DNA from: Haliotis asinina
Lineage: Eukaryota > Mollusca > Gastropoda > Lepetellida > Haliotidae
NCBI RefSeq assembly: GCF_037392515.1
Contig: NC_090288.1
Coordinates: 60,063,673-60,127,672, forward strand
Reading direction: 5' to 3'
DNA: 64,000 bases
Position 1 is the stretch's first letter, and every line of letters starts with the position of its first letter. The notes under the pieces are model-generated. The model was not told where the DNA came from. It did not search any database and worked only from the letters and a program-made list of their open reading frames with translations. This document shows positions 45,601 to 55,376 of this stretch, piece by piece. A program made the translations under genes and the position numbers.

Positions 45601-46527
45601 GGGGACACTGTTATCTGGAGTGATAGTGTTATATGTGTTTAGTATATGGCTTGGGTGTATTGTAATCTGGCGTGACAGTGTAAGGTGTGTTCAGTAGATG
45701 GACTGATAGTGAATGGAGGCAGTTTGTATTGCGACAGAGTGTAAAGTGTTCAGTAAGTGGTCCCAAGACAGTGTTAGTGGTGAGGTCATAAAATTCTTCA
45801 GGTTAACAGTGGTAAATACATACACGTTTCGTCCGATTTCTTGTACAGACCCCTTCATATATTGTCACCCACTATCTTGCCTCATATGACCAATGGGAGT
45901 CCTCGTCACGCTGAAGACCCAACCACATACACTTACTGTCCAATACATTCTGCTTCGTAGGATAATAGAGAGAAATATTTAGAGGAGAATCTGCATGTAC
46001 TTGAAATTTCAAAACTAAGTGTGTTCGCTAAGCGTTAGTTTGAGCTCAGCGTACGGTATATATACTTACGTCTGTGACAAAAGTCTCCGTCCCGGCCTGT
46101 GTTGCAGCCCGTGACACACGGTGTCGGAGAGTAGGAACACCCGGAAGTGCACCCACAGTCAGTGATACCTGTCGTGTGAGTGATTAAGAGGGTGCAGACA
46201 TCACATACATAATCATAACAATACCTCAGCGGACTACGAGATGCAATCTGACGAGACAGGGCCAATAGAGAGAACAAAGGATTTCCTACAGCGACGACAG
46301 ATGTCAAGACTGACGAGCGCCAGCCTGACCATATACACAAGAAATATGTGATCATTGCATCAGGATTTCAATCTTTGAATTGGCAATATCGAGGAAAATG
46401 TCTCCACTTTAACCATAAATGTTATCAGATGGTTACCTTGGCCACCGACCTCGATCACTGTAACGAAACCAGAGAAACACAGTAAAATAAAGGTCGCTGA
46501 ATGTGTCCTCATGTCTCGTTCTGACAT
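39517..46527 (-). CDS. Secreted or membrane protein with two FTP (fucolectin) domains and EGF repeats
   Basis: The model joins 46527-46437 (signal peptide), 46168-46070 (short Cys-rich), 45468-45208 plus 44031-43840 (FTP 1), 42777-42640 (EGF), 41540-41304 plus 40735-40541 (FTP 2) and 39654-39517 (EGF). All internal exons are multiples of three and phase 1, and the junctions read through. FTP (fucolectin/tachylectin-4/pentraxin-1) domains are F5/8C-like beta-sandwiches that bind fucose; visible marks are NIALGRPTEQ, SSLAVDG, GSCSHT and RWSVNFG. Such proteins act in glycan recognition, often immune (family knowledge). No terminal exon is visible before the next gene's signal exon. It may splice on to that gene's EGF and TM exons, or read through the last donor to a TGA at 39451-39449, giving a secreted form. 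Confidence 0.75.
40541..40735 (-). CDS. FTP domain 2, second half
   Basis: 195 nt, phase 1-1, donor GTAAAG. Encodes LDYLRGFKVTVDG, then CTDVISGSNVSILLPSS and LSLCEVEIYG, the conserved C-terminal end of the FTP/F5-8C fold. Confidence 0.85.
41055..41082. repeat. Poly-C tract
   Basis: An almost pure C run in an intron of the FTP/EGF gene. Confidence 0.9.
41304..41540 (-). CDS. FTP domain 2, first half
   Basis: 237 nt, phase 1-1, donor GTATGT. Encodes NVALDRNAVQSST, QAVDGD, GSCSYT and YWSVNLGKTRDI, matching the FTP consensus. Confidence 0.85.
41642..41888 (+). repeat. SINE-like repeat (family A)
   Basis: Starts CCCGGGGTAGAATAGGCC, contains AGGCGACTAACGGGATCGGG and CTGACTTGGTTGACACATG, and ends GTGGCGTAAAACTAAACCCA before CTCGCTCAC. 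It lies in an intron, antisense to the gene. Confidence 0.85.
42372..42497 (-). repeat. tRNA-derived SINE-like copy (family B)
   Basis: The reverse complement has a GTGTTTAAAGTGTTCGCTCG head, GGCACAACGTGGAGTC, CTATTTCTGGTGTCCCCC and GCGGTGATATTGCTTGAATA. Confidence 0.6.
42640..42777 (-). CDS. EGF-like exon between the two FTP domains
   Basis: 138 nt, phase 1-1. Encodes CSDFWFGSQCDKRCHC, then CHKVTGRCLSGC and GRAGDDC. The RCHCHN spacing is shared with the EGF exons of the degraded paralogue at 50.3 kb. Confidence 0.85.
42778..43839. other. Intron, no further exon seen
   Basis: AT-rich. A short CACCCATTCACCCATACAC repeat lies near 43470-43505. No other feature. Confidence 0.4.
43840..44031 (-). 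CDS. FTP domain 1, second half
   Basis: 192 nt, phase 1-1, donor GTAAGT. Encodes PSDFKTFHLYVSDQWCQN, then LTGANLTILSPPGP and LDLCEVLVYG. Confidence 0.85.
44401..45027. mobile_element. Foldback MITE with long (about 85 bp) terminal inverted repeats
   Basis: The left end CAGTCTAAGTAAACTTAGCC and the right end are reverse complements for roughly 85 bases with few mismatches. Flanks carry a 10-bp near-duplication, AGTGAAAGGA versus AGTGAAAAGA. No transposase is present. It is the same family as 14611-14844 but with about 390 bases more internal sequence. It sits in the intron splitting FTP domain 1. Confidence 0.85.
45208..45468 (-). CDS. FTP domain 1, first half
   Basis: 261 nt, phase 1-1, donor GTAAGT. 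Encodes NIALGRPTEQTGS, then NVCGVKNSSLAVDG, YWHGSCSHT and ARWSVNFGDNHVISHV. Confidence 0.9.
46070..46168 (-). CDS. Short Cys-rich (half-EGF) exon
   Basis: 99 nt, phase 1-1, donor GTAAGT. Encodes ITDCGCTSGC, then PCVTGCNTGRDGDFC. It resembles the C-terminal half of an EGF-like repeat. Confidence 0.75.
46437..46527 (-). CDS. Signal-peptide exon of the FTP/EGF gene
   Basis: Two in-frame ATGs (46527 and 46512). The second, MRTHSATFILLCFSGFVTVI, begins nearest the hydrophobic core and is the likelier start. Ends ...GGQ in phase 1 at a GTAACC donor. Confidence 0.75.
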
Positions 46528-47344
46528 CTCGTTCTGTACACCAGTATACGGTATGGATGATACCGAGGAGATAACAAGCCTTAGTACTCGTGTCATGGCG
46601 ATAACAGGACGGATTGCATGATATAACCAAGAGAACATTCACTGCACTGTAATGAAATGCCCCGGAGAAGGTGTGTTTATTAACGTCAAAATATCAGAGG
46701 CATACCATCATGGCGGAAGAGTCATAATTTTAGTTATTCTGTTAGAAGTTACTGAATTTGCTGATTAATGTCTATGTATTGAAGAATGTGCATGTTTAAT
46801 ATGGCGCCAGAATGTCAGTAACTCAAATTCCAAATGTCAGTTGCATTACCGCCATCCTCGGGCCATTATAGAAATGCCTATATAGAAACACATACACATT
46901 AATAAGCAAAGTCAGGGCATTCAATGTATTTGCACCATCAAGGTTTATCAGTGTGCTAAATAATTTTGAATGTATGCATGTGGAAGAATGCTAATTCGAG
47001 GGAAATAATCGCCAAGCGATCTCCCTGCCGCCATGTTGGGATACTGATAACCCACGTTGCCAGCTCATACGGTACGATGATCTTCTGGCAGGGAACCGAT
47101 AAGCCGTATTAATCAGGCAAGGCGCATTTCCATCACTCTCATCTCGAGGACGAAGTCATGGCCGTCCATCACCCCTAACTTTAACCTTTTCCTATCAGAG
47201 CGTCCGGTCCAAGGAACCTCCCCGTCCTCTCAGTTCCGTTATGAAAAATACATGTCGTGTTTCTAAGAGAGACTGTTTACAACTACATAATAAACATAAA
47301 CTCATACACTCAATCACGCACACAATCCATCATATGTACACGCT
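46528..47344 (-). promoter_or_regulatory. Upstream region of the FTP/EGF gene
   Basis: No coding feature and no assignable core promoter. It separates the FTP/EGF gene from remnants of a third paralogue. Confidence 0.3.
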
Positions 47345-47512
47345 TTAACTTGGTTCTTTTGATAAGCTGTAGGTGATTTTGTCGATGGGAGCCTTGTCAG
47401 TCGCCATGGAGCGGAACACCTTCCAGAAAAGGACGAACGCAGTGGCTGACGGCACGTCATGGTCAGGCCACGTAACATAGTGCAGGTGTATCACTTCATG
47501 GCGTTCATTCAG
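47345..47512 (-). pseudogene. Tyrosine-phosphatase-like exon fragment
   Basis: After an AG acceptor the minus strand reads NERHEVIHLHYVTWPDHDVP, then SATAFVLFWKVFRSMATDKA and PI. This is the WPD-loop region of a receptor-type tyrosine phosphatase, with the general-acid Asp kept. Homology stops near 47384, exactly where VVHCSAG would be expected, and the frame ends at TAA (47347-47345) without a GT donor. No other phosphatase exon was found. Read as a remnant belonging to the degraded paralogue to its right. Confidence 0.65.
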
Positions 47513-47572
47513 CTATAACAGAATATTTTATCCTTAATCGTGCAGCCTCTTCCTACTGTCTCCTAACCGGAC

Positions 47573-47728
47573 AGAGGCGGTTCGGTAGCCTAGTAGCTAA
47601 TGCGTTTGCTCGTCACGCTGACGACCCGACTTCGATTCCAAAAATGGGTATAATGCCCATTTCCGGTGTTCCCTACCGCGATTTTGCTTCGACATTGCTA
47701 ATGCCGTGTAAAACCGCACTCACTCCAG
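47573..47728 (+). repeat. tRNA-derived SINE-like copy (family B)
   Basis: GGTAGCCTAGTAGCTAATGC head, CTTCGATTCCAAAAATGGGT and a tail GCCGTGTAAAACCGCACTCA. Confidence 0.7.
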
Positions 47729-48469
47729 ACGGACAACTGGTCTGGACAAAATAATATTACTGAGAAAGGGTGACCCTAAATACCAGGGCCAAGTTCAACA
47801 AAACGATCATTGTGCGACCTCTGTTGTAAGTTATCGTTTGATGTATGGGAGTTAAGTTTCTCACATCGTTTTCAAGCTAAACGTGAATACAACCAAATAA
47901 TGAGAAGCTTTCAGTTCCCAACCGGCCTCCTCCAATTATGTACCACTTGTTTACTCTATCACATACTGTTGTTAATGTACATCCGCTGTTTGTCACAACA
48001 TACCACGTATATAAAGCTTCTCACTTCTCACTATAAACAAGAAGTTGTAATCCATAAAACTGCAAGTTTCATATTTGACATTATTCAACTATTCCCGAAT
48101 GATAATATATACTTCACACATCTTGGATTCTTCATTGGTATTTGTGAAAGAAGTGCTGATACAGAAATCATGGCTGTTTTGATACTTGTACCAAAATGTA
48201 AAGGTCTAAAGAAAATATTTGTCTCATACATGTTACAGTAAGACTGTTAAATCAACCATTTCACGAAGTGACTAAAGATTTAATTAATTTCATAAAATGA
48301 CTAAGAGGGTCATTTTGTTTAACAACAATCACTATACTTCAGTCATTACATGAAATTTCATTTAATCCATATGTGGTGTAACGTGTTGATGTTGATGATG
48401 TTGAAAATTGTGATTTCATAAAATGACTGAATTATATTGGTTGTTGAAGAATGAAGACTATGATTTATG
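47729..48469. other. Intergenic, no gene supported
   Basis: A plus-strand open stretch at 47810-48241 begins with TTG, has no recognisable domain and is treated as chance. Confidence 0.4.
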
Positions 48470-49740
48470 GATATACAACTTCTTTTATTCAATGAGTGCG
48501 GCGTTTCGACATAGATACTAATGCCGTTGTCAAGCAAATGGTACAGGGTAATGAATTTGTGGAGGAATATATACATGAATTGTTGTTACAATGAATGAGA
48601 AGACGATGAGTTGTTTATACAATTAATGGGGTTGATATACACAAACTGATGGGAAGCCAGAAGTTAATAAGGAGCAGGGTATAGGAGATTGGAAACCAGT
48701 AGAGTGTTTTTATAACAAAGTGGATTGAAGTACAGAATTATTTCATCAAGTGATGATATGCGAGTGGGATTTGGAAGCCCTCATCTCTGTTGATCGCTGG
48801 TTCAATCTTCATGATGTGGAGTGCCTCTAGTAGCTTGCGGATTTTGTAGTCTGATTGGTTCTATTCTAAGATTTTGATGTTGTTCCAGTTGATGGAGTGG
48901 TTTGGGTGGTCGGCAATGGCTGATTTGGAGTCCCGTTTTCTAACTGAGGTCTGGTGTTCCTTGAGTCTATGGATGAGGGGTCTGGAGGTTTCACCAACAT
49001 AGGTGTCGCCACAATCACATTCAATGTGGTACACTACACCTGCTGGTTCTGGCTTCTGGGATGCTGTGGGCCTGCCTGTTGCTTGCAGGAGGTTCTGGAT
49101 GGTGTTGCCTCTTTGGAATGTGACGTCGATGTCGGTCTGTTGTTTCAGGAGTCTGCGGATGTGGTGGCTGGTTGATCCAATGTACGGGATGGTGATGGTG
49201 AAGGGAGCTGATTATTGTCAGGGGGCTCTTGGTGGTTGGATGGAGGGTGCTCTTGATGGTCTGGTTAACAAAGGAGGGCGGGTATTCGTTATAGGCTGTG
49301 AAGGCATGTCTGAGGTGGTCCAGCCCGATCTGGAGTAGTTCAGGTATTGATGAGGTGTTTTGGGCACGACGGGTCAGGGTTGCGATAACGCCTCTCTTGA
49401 CTTGGATGGCAGGAGGAGAAGTGGATGTATTGGTCGGGGAGGGTCGGCTTGCGGTATACGCTTGTGGTGAGGTGTGGTTTTCTCTCTGGACCAGTACATC
49501 TAGGAAGGGGAGTTTGTTGTCTGTCTCTGTTTCCATGGTGAACTGTATCCGGGGCTTTGGGTACTGAGATGTTGGAGAAGGATGGTGGGGTCGTCAGATG
49601 GGGGAAGGATGACAAAGTTGTCAGCTTTTCGGTACCAGCAGGTTGGTTGAATGGGGGATGTCAGGAGTGCTGTCTCTTCAAGGTGGTTCATGTAGATTTC
49701 AGTGATGAGTGGTGATAGGCTAAACAAGGTAATCAAAACA
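48470..49740 (-). mobile_element. Penelope-like retroelement, broken (3' portion)
   Basis: The minus strand encodes the end of a Penelope-type reverse transcriptase (NKLPFLDVLVQR, VYRKPT) and its GIY-YIG endonuclease region (CDCGDTYVGETSRPLIHRLK). The tail motif GTCGAAACGCC and an AATAAAAGAAGTTG terminus lie at 48480-48535. The copy is broken in several places and inactive. It is moderately old. Confidence 0.8.
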
Positions 49741-49885
49741 TGCTAAAGATAACTTAAACAAGGCAGAAAGGGAGATCCTGAGGCAACTCAGAGCTGACCC
49801 TAAAATCACTCTCGCCCCAGCCGACAAAGTAAGAGTCGCTATCATTCTTAACAGTAACATATACATGTCTAATTCGTGAATATAT
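49725..49885 (+). mobile_element. Penelope-like fragment in inverted orientation
   Basis: The plus strand encodes AEREILRQLRADPKITLAPA followed by DK, the N-terminal part of a Penelope-type RT, directly abutting the oppositely oriented 3' portion. Suggests one insertion with an inverted 5' segment. Fossil. Confidence 0.6.
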
Positions 49886-49904
49886 GAAAATGGTGACTTG
49901 AATC

Positions 49905-50951
49905 TGGCGGCACATGTTTGACATTCTCCTCCTATCTTGTAACATGGCTGTACACCCTGACACCTCCCACACCTGCCAGTACAGTCGAAGCCGTAGGTCC
50001 CATCCTGGCATGCTGTGAAATGAAGCGTCATTTAAAGATAAATCATGAAGGATACAATAGCTTAGGGTGAATCGGTTTCACTCCAGTAGCTTTGATAGCC
50101 ATGTGTACACGTCCCGTCCACGCCACGTCCAGAACTGATCTACCCCAGCACAATGTCCACACTTCTTCATGCAGCCAGAACCGTAGCGTCCCCGACAAGC
50201 TGTAACGGTATTTGTAGCATCTTGTTGCCGAATGCGTGATAGCGTGTGGGGAAAAAATGTTTGTAAATTGTAGTCAAACGCACATCACACTCTCACAATG
50301 TCCAGCTGTTTTGTCACACACCTCTGACGTGTTTCTACAGTTGCACCAGGAAGTACAGCCAGGTCCGTACCTCTCATCAGAGCATCCACTCCCACAGTGT
50401 CCAGCTGTTTTGTCACAGACCTCAGACGTGTCTCTACAGTAACACCAGGAACTACAGCCAGACCCGTAGGACTGACTCTGTCGATAGCAGAGATGACGGT
50501 CAACACGTACGAAGAAACCTTTCATCCGTCCTAAAATTAAATAGAAACGCAATGTAAATCAAGACGTCAATGTTGGAGGAAAACATGTTGTAAGAATCTG
50601 AGTATTTCAAGGCTCATCTTGCTTGTATGCTACACCATTATGAGACATTCAACATGGATCAGTCGTGACTCATTACTGTAGAATTTGTTAAAATACTTGC
50701 GTGGATGTGAGAAGAATATCCTCAAATTGGTGATGAGGTGAGTTTCTCCTAGGTCCACTGTCCACCAGGCGCGTCTCCTACCTGATACCCTGTGTGTACA
50801 AGTCCCTGACCAGTGCCTGCTGCTGACCACACTGTCAACCGCCAGGGAGGAGTCTTGTCGCCACACACCTTTCTCTTGGCCTCTGTGTACGCCCACTTAC
50901 AGTCATTTTCAGTGCTGCTTTGTTCTGTTGGATAAATCAGAGCAACGTTTC
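49905..50951 (-). pseudogene. Degraded third FTP/EGF paralogue
   Basis: Minus-strand pieces in the same order as in the intact neighbour. The FTP first-half exon (50951-50701) begins NVALIYPTEQSST and later reads DSSLAVDS, WSGTCTHR and AWWTVDLGETHLI. The two parts are in different frames, broken near 50865-50885, and its donor position shows GCAAGT instead of GTAAGT. Two fused EGF half-repeats (about 50487-50265) differ by a 99-base internal duplication (CDKTAGHC twice) and lack a phase-1 acceptor. An EGF exon (50199 to about 50095) changes frame midway. A further EGF-like exon (50012 to about 49905) starts CQDGTYGFDC and has no clear donor. No FTP second half or signal peptide was found. Most likely a dying gene copy. 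Confidence 0.65.
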
Positions 50952-51226
50952 CTGGAAATTAACTTGTAGGTGTTTATAGACACAAATGAGGTTAATTCGT
51001 TTGTTAAAGCTACATTCACTATCGATGTCTAAATCACTCAGTTCTGATACAGAAGAATACTAGACAACAATGGCTTGCGACTACATCCGCCGGACTAATA
51101 TATGTGATGAGATGAGAAAGTGACGAGAGTACCGAGCGTACAGTAGTACATGTATAACAAGTAGTTTCCGAAATGATAACACATATGATCTATAACACAT
51201 ATAACACATATGTCTATGTGTCAACA

Positions 51227-51780
51227 CACAACCCCAGGAATCCTCATATCATAAGACAAAATGTTCCAATCTTAAATGCTGATATTAAAATGAATCGAAT
51301 CATGGCAAATGTAACTTTGATAAAAAGTAAACGCCAAAGCCGTAAGTTAAAACACATATTGACACGTGTCAAATTCGACTCCTGTACTAAACCTACAAAA
51401 TTCGGTGTCGCAAAATGTAAACGGGGAAACTGTGGAACTTGTGTGTATATTCGTGAAAGCCCACGTATAAAGTTCAAAAGCAGGAAACAAACGTTTCATG
51501 TACGCTCTAACATGGACTGTTGCACAAAACATCATTATTAATATATTATTATTTGCCAAGGGTGTCATGAAGAATGCACCGGACAAACGGAGTGCTTGAG
51601 GGACAGAAGGCGCGTCCATAAGCAGCAGATTAAGGACCCCAAAACCAGTTGCATCACCTTAAACGCTCACATCGACAAATGCGCACCAGGAAAGGAAATA
51701 AAATTTAAAATATTCCCTTTTTACAAGATGATTACTGTTGATGCCATGCAGCGTAAAGCTAAAGGAACTTTTTCATGAAA
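51227..51780 (+). mobile_element. Penelope-like retroelement fragment (GIY-YIG end), broken
   Basis: The plus strand encodes KLKHILTRVKF, CKRGNCGTCVYI, then CQGCHEECTGQTECLRDRRR and FKIFPFYKM, the C-terminal endonuclease module of a Penelope-like family different from the copy at 48.5-49.7 kb. The RT domain is absent. Fossil. Confidence 0.7.
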
Positions 51781-52165
51781 GAATTGTGTCCATCGTTAAA
51801 CCATTAACGCAATGTATTGGAATTATAAGCTGTTTTTCTTATGCTTCTACTGCATTACTGTCAATGTTAAAGCCGCCAATGTGACGTCATGGCAACATGT
51901 ATGGCACAAAATTCTCCAGGACGATAAGGCCGCATCAATGGGTGTGGTCAACGCAAGCCCTCTCATTGGTCGACGCTTGTTATTGTCACAACACTGTCTA
52001 GGTTTGACAGATAACCTGTTTTAAAAACACTTTCAAAGCAATAACTCCAATGTTTCATTTGGAAACGCATTGATACCAAGAATTTGGATTACAAAACTGT
52101 CTGCTTTGGGGTTGTGAATATCCTGGGCCTAGATTTTCGAAATTCTGTTACCTGATCGAACGAAT
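51781..52165. other. No gene seen
   Basis: Short non-coding stretch between a retroelement fragment and a microsatellite. Confidence 0.4.
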
Positions 52166-52377
52166 GTGTGTGGGGGAGTGTGTGCCTGTGTGTGTGCGTG
52201 TGTATGTGTGTGTGTGTGTGCGTGTGTATGTGTGTGTGCGTGTGTATGTGTGTGCGCGCGCGTGTGTGTGTGTGCGTGTATGTGTGCGTGTGTGCGTGCG
52301 TGCGAGCCTGTGTGTGCGTGCGTGCGTGTGCGTGTGTGCGTGTGTGTGTGCGAGAGAGAGAGAGAGAGAGAGAGAAA
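52166..52377. repeat. (TG/CG)n-(GA)n compound microsatellite
   Basis: TGTGTGCG-type repeats followed by a GAGAGA run. Long Cys/Val or His/Thr frames here are artefacts of the repeat. Confidence 0.97.
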
Positions 52378-52849
52378 AACACACAACTAGTTTTCTGCTC
52401 ACGTGTCTGACAAGTGGGACCTGATCAGCCCAGGAGACGTCACATCCGCTAGTACAGTGACACTCACGAAATGTTGTCCCTGGAACAAAGCGTCAGGCTT
52501 CAGCACACAGGCGACACATTGTGCATACGAGCACGTCCTAAACACTGTCGAAAACGGGAATGTGGTACAATATATCGTTTGAACATTAAAGGAAATCTAC
52601 AGAGGTTAAATGCAAAGGGACATTTGTTTCCATTTTCCAATCGTTACCATGACACGCGTCATCATATATCTCCATAAATGGTAAGTTTGGTCTTAGACTT
52701 CTCGACTACATGTCACACAATGATCTTATTCGTATGCAAAGTGAATTATGATATTACTCAGGACAATTAATACACCGACAGACTATATGGCATACAAAAA
52801 TGAAACATCCATCTTTATGGACAACTTCCTATTGCATAGCGCGACGTTT

Positions 52850-52900
52850 CTAGTTTTTGCTTGATAACGATATAAGAAAATACATCGAAACGTCGCCCTG
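52850..52900 (+). repeat. Penelope-type terminal motif
   Basis: GCTTGATAACGATATAAGAA followed by ACATCGAAACGTCGC, the same motif as at 1350 and (inverted) 48500. A further trace (ACATCGAAACGCCGC) lies near 53730. Confidence 0.5.
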
Positions 52901-54194
52901 TGTGTTACATGAACATTTCATGTAGGTTTCATTTTTGACTCACAAACTTCTTGAATGCCGATAAAATAGTTATATGGCATACAATGGCCAGAGAGACACG
53001 ATTCCAAAGTAGCATGATAGCATTCAATTAATCTGCCTTACCTTCAGTGCGTTGCAGTATTCCTGAAGGCGCCTGGTCCCCTGACCTAACTTATTATATA
53101 CAATGATCCTAAGGCATTGTCTACAAACCAGTTTATATGGCATATTGCCCTCTGTCTATATGACAAGTACTAAATTGTTACCTGACAATTATTCCGTGAC
53201 TGAGTATATGATAACAGTGAACACATTTCCATGTAAGTTGTAGAATGTCATCACTGGAGTAGACGCGACAAAAACCCTTTCCTCATTAATAAGAAATTGT
53301 TGCCAAAGCAGAGTCGATTGCACCATAGTGACCATGTCATAGACAGATATTTGTTTCGTCAGTATCACAGCTGTATGAAGGTGTTTTTAAAACAATCGGG
53401 TCTAAATCAGACAATCCAGTGATATCACAATGTGACACGATGACAGTGCATCGATAATGAAGCTCCATCAAAAGACACCAGGTGCTCGCGAAAAGGTGAA
53501 CGTATCCTCTGCCCCTCAGGTCAGACTCTCTTAGCCGATTATCTGTCTGTCACACAATGAGTCTTTTCCTAATGCCTATGTCAGTGGCAGTGCTCCCTGA
53601 GTCCCTATATGACATACAATGCTCCTTCCACTTCATCAGCGGCAGCACTCTCTGATTCCTGGATACATTCAGTAACTGCGTGGCTTAGAATTATGTCACT
53701 ACATGATACAGTGTCATATTGTAAGAACCTACATCGAAACGCCGCTCTAAGCATGAAGGCAATGTATTTTTCAGTCATGTTATCTTTGACTCATTTTATG
53801 AGCCTAATTCTACATAAGGTGCAACATGCTATTACAAAACGTCTGATATCCCCTGACCGACTATTTGACATGCAGTGATCCTATTCCTTTGCAAGAGACA
53901 CCATATCACCCAAAGTCCACGAATCCCTGGTCCACTGTGTGGCATACAATGGACGTATTAGTATACAAACTATGTACAGTACGCAGTGTTATTATTGAAG
54001 GTCTGTGTTCCCTGACTCACTATATTGCATACGATATGAAACACCTCTGATTTAAATAATTATTCAGTCAAATCTCTCAACGTAGGGTAAGCAGAAGAGA
54101 ACTTTCATACAGCCAAAGGCAAGGGTTAATTACATGTTTCTCCAAAGCAGTTAAACCTGAAAAAAAACCCATTTAAATCTGCTAAATATTTCAT

Positions 54195-54990
54195 ATAAAA
54201 TTGCATCAGCAGTAATCGCTAATAGAAACCAGTGCCACTGTTGATTAGCAAAGACGATCAAAAGGGCTTTGTGCCAAACAGATATATACGCCATCATGGA
54301 CTACACAGACTGTATACCAGGAATCCTACTATCAACTGTTTTCGAAATGGCCTTTGACTCGTTCAGTAGGGGTGTGTGTTGTTTCCAAAGTATTGGATTT
54401 TTAATTCATTCAAACACTGGATACATACATTCTATAAAGATATAATCAAGCATACTAGTAAATGGTTTTGCAACTGACTATTTCAGTCTGACCAGAGGTT
54501 GCAGACAGGGAGATCCCTCATCCCCATACATTTTTCTGCTATGTGCAGTAAAACTAGCAAACATGCTAAGGATTAACATGAGAGCAAAATGGAATAAGCT
54601 TTGGAATTTCTTCTGGCTCAATTTGCAGATGACACAACACTGATATTAGCTGGTACAGAAAATTGCCTTAAGAACACTCTGCAAATCATACTGCACTATG
54701 CATCATTTTGGGGTTTAAAAATGAATATGAACCAAACCCAAGTAGTTAAAACAAGATCCCTGAAAAATTCTAAAGACGTGTAAATTGAATTGGAATGAAT
54801 ATGGATATACTCTCCTTGTTATCATCTTCACACACATTTTGGTGGAAAGTAACTGCAAAGATAAATTTGAAGTACGATTGTGGTACACATGTATCCTATA
54901 CCTGGAAGGTTCAATACCTTATCACTACAGGCCCCATTGATCGCATTGCCGACTCTTTGCTATACAATCACCCTTTTCGTATGTGAGGTG
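54195..54990 (+). mobile_element. L1/Tx1-type LINE fragment, decayed
   Basis: Pieces of one reverse transcriptase in shifting frames: KGFVPNRYI-like sequence near 54262, SLTRGCRQGDPSSPYIFLLC at about 54485-54544, QFADDTTLILAG from about 54616 (active-site ADD) and LNWNEYGYTLL at about 54786. The order and wording match L1/Tx1 RTs. At least two frame changes and internal stops; no endonuclease remains. Confidence 0.75.
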
Positions 54991-55376
54991 TAACATATTA
55001 TAACTGATAGCCGAAGATCCCGTGACCGACTCTATGTAAGCAATGATGCAATTATTACTGAAGGTGCCTTATCCTCCGAGGAACTACATAGCATACAATT
55101 AGCAGGTTCCTAGATGGGATATATCGTATTAATGTCTTAAGTGAATTATTTTGTGAAGTAGCTATGTTTTGCGACACACACCATGTGTGCATGTTTCACT
55201 TGTATGCATGGGACTAATCACCGAGGTGATATGGAGAACAGTGAGGATCGGTTGCTTCCGGAAGTGAACTTCCAGAACCATGAATTTGAGTGCTTTCTGC
55301 CTCGTCAACCATCGGGTTTCTGGCATATAATTTCATTCTAATTTCGGCATATTTCACAATATTCACAATATATATA

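Larger units (their letters stand above)
52770..55100. repeat. Scattered, highly diverged satellite-like motif
   Basis: Variants of CCTGACCGACTATATGGCAT followed by ACAATGATCCT recur about ten times, near 52775, 52975, 53090, 53135, 53600, 53850, 53930, 54010, 55020 and 55085. Intervals are irregular and divergence is high. An L1-type LINE fragment lies among them. Confidence 0.5.

Noticed and set aside
47810-48241. Plus-strand 143-codon open stretch
   Set aside because: Begins with TTG, shows no domain, no signal peptide, no splice context; AT-rich chance frame.
49021-49567. Plus-strand open frames opposite the Penelope-like copy
   Set aside because: Shadows of the minus-strand retroelement remnant.
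52089-52424. Long Cys/Val and His/Thr-rich frames
   Set aside because: Pure products of the TG/CG microsatellite.
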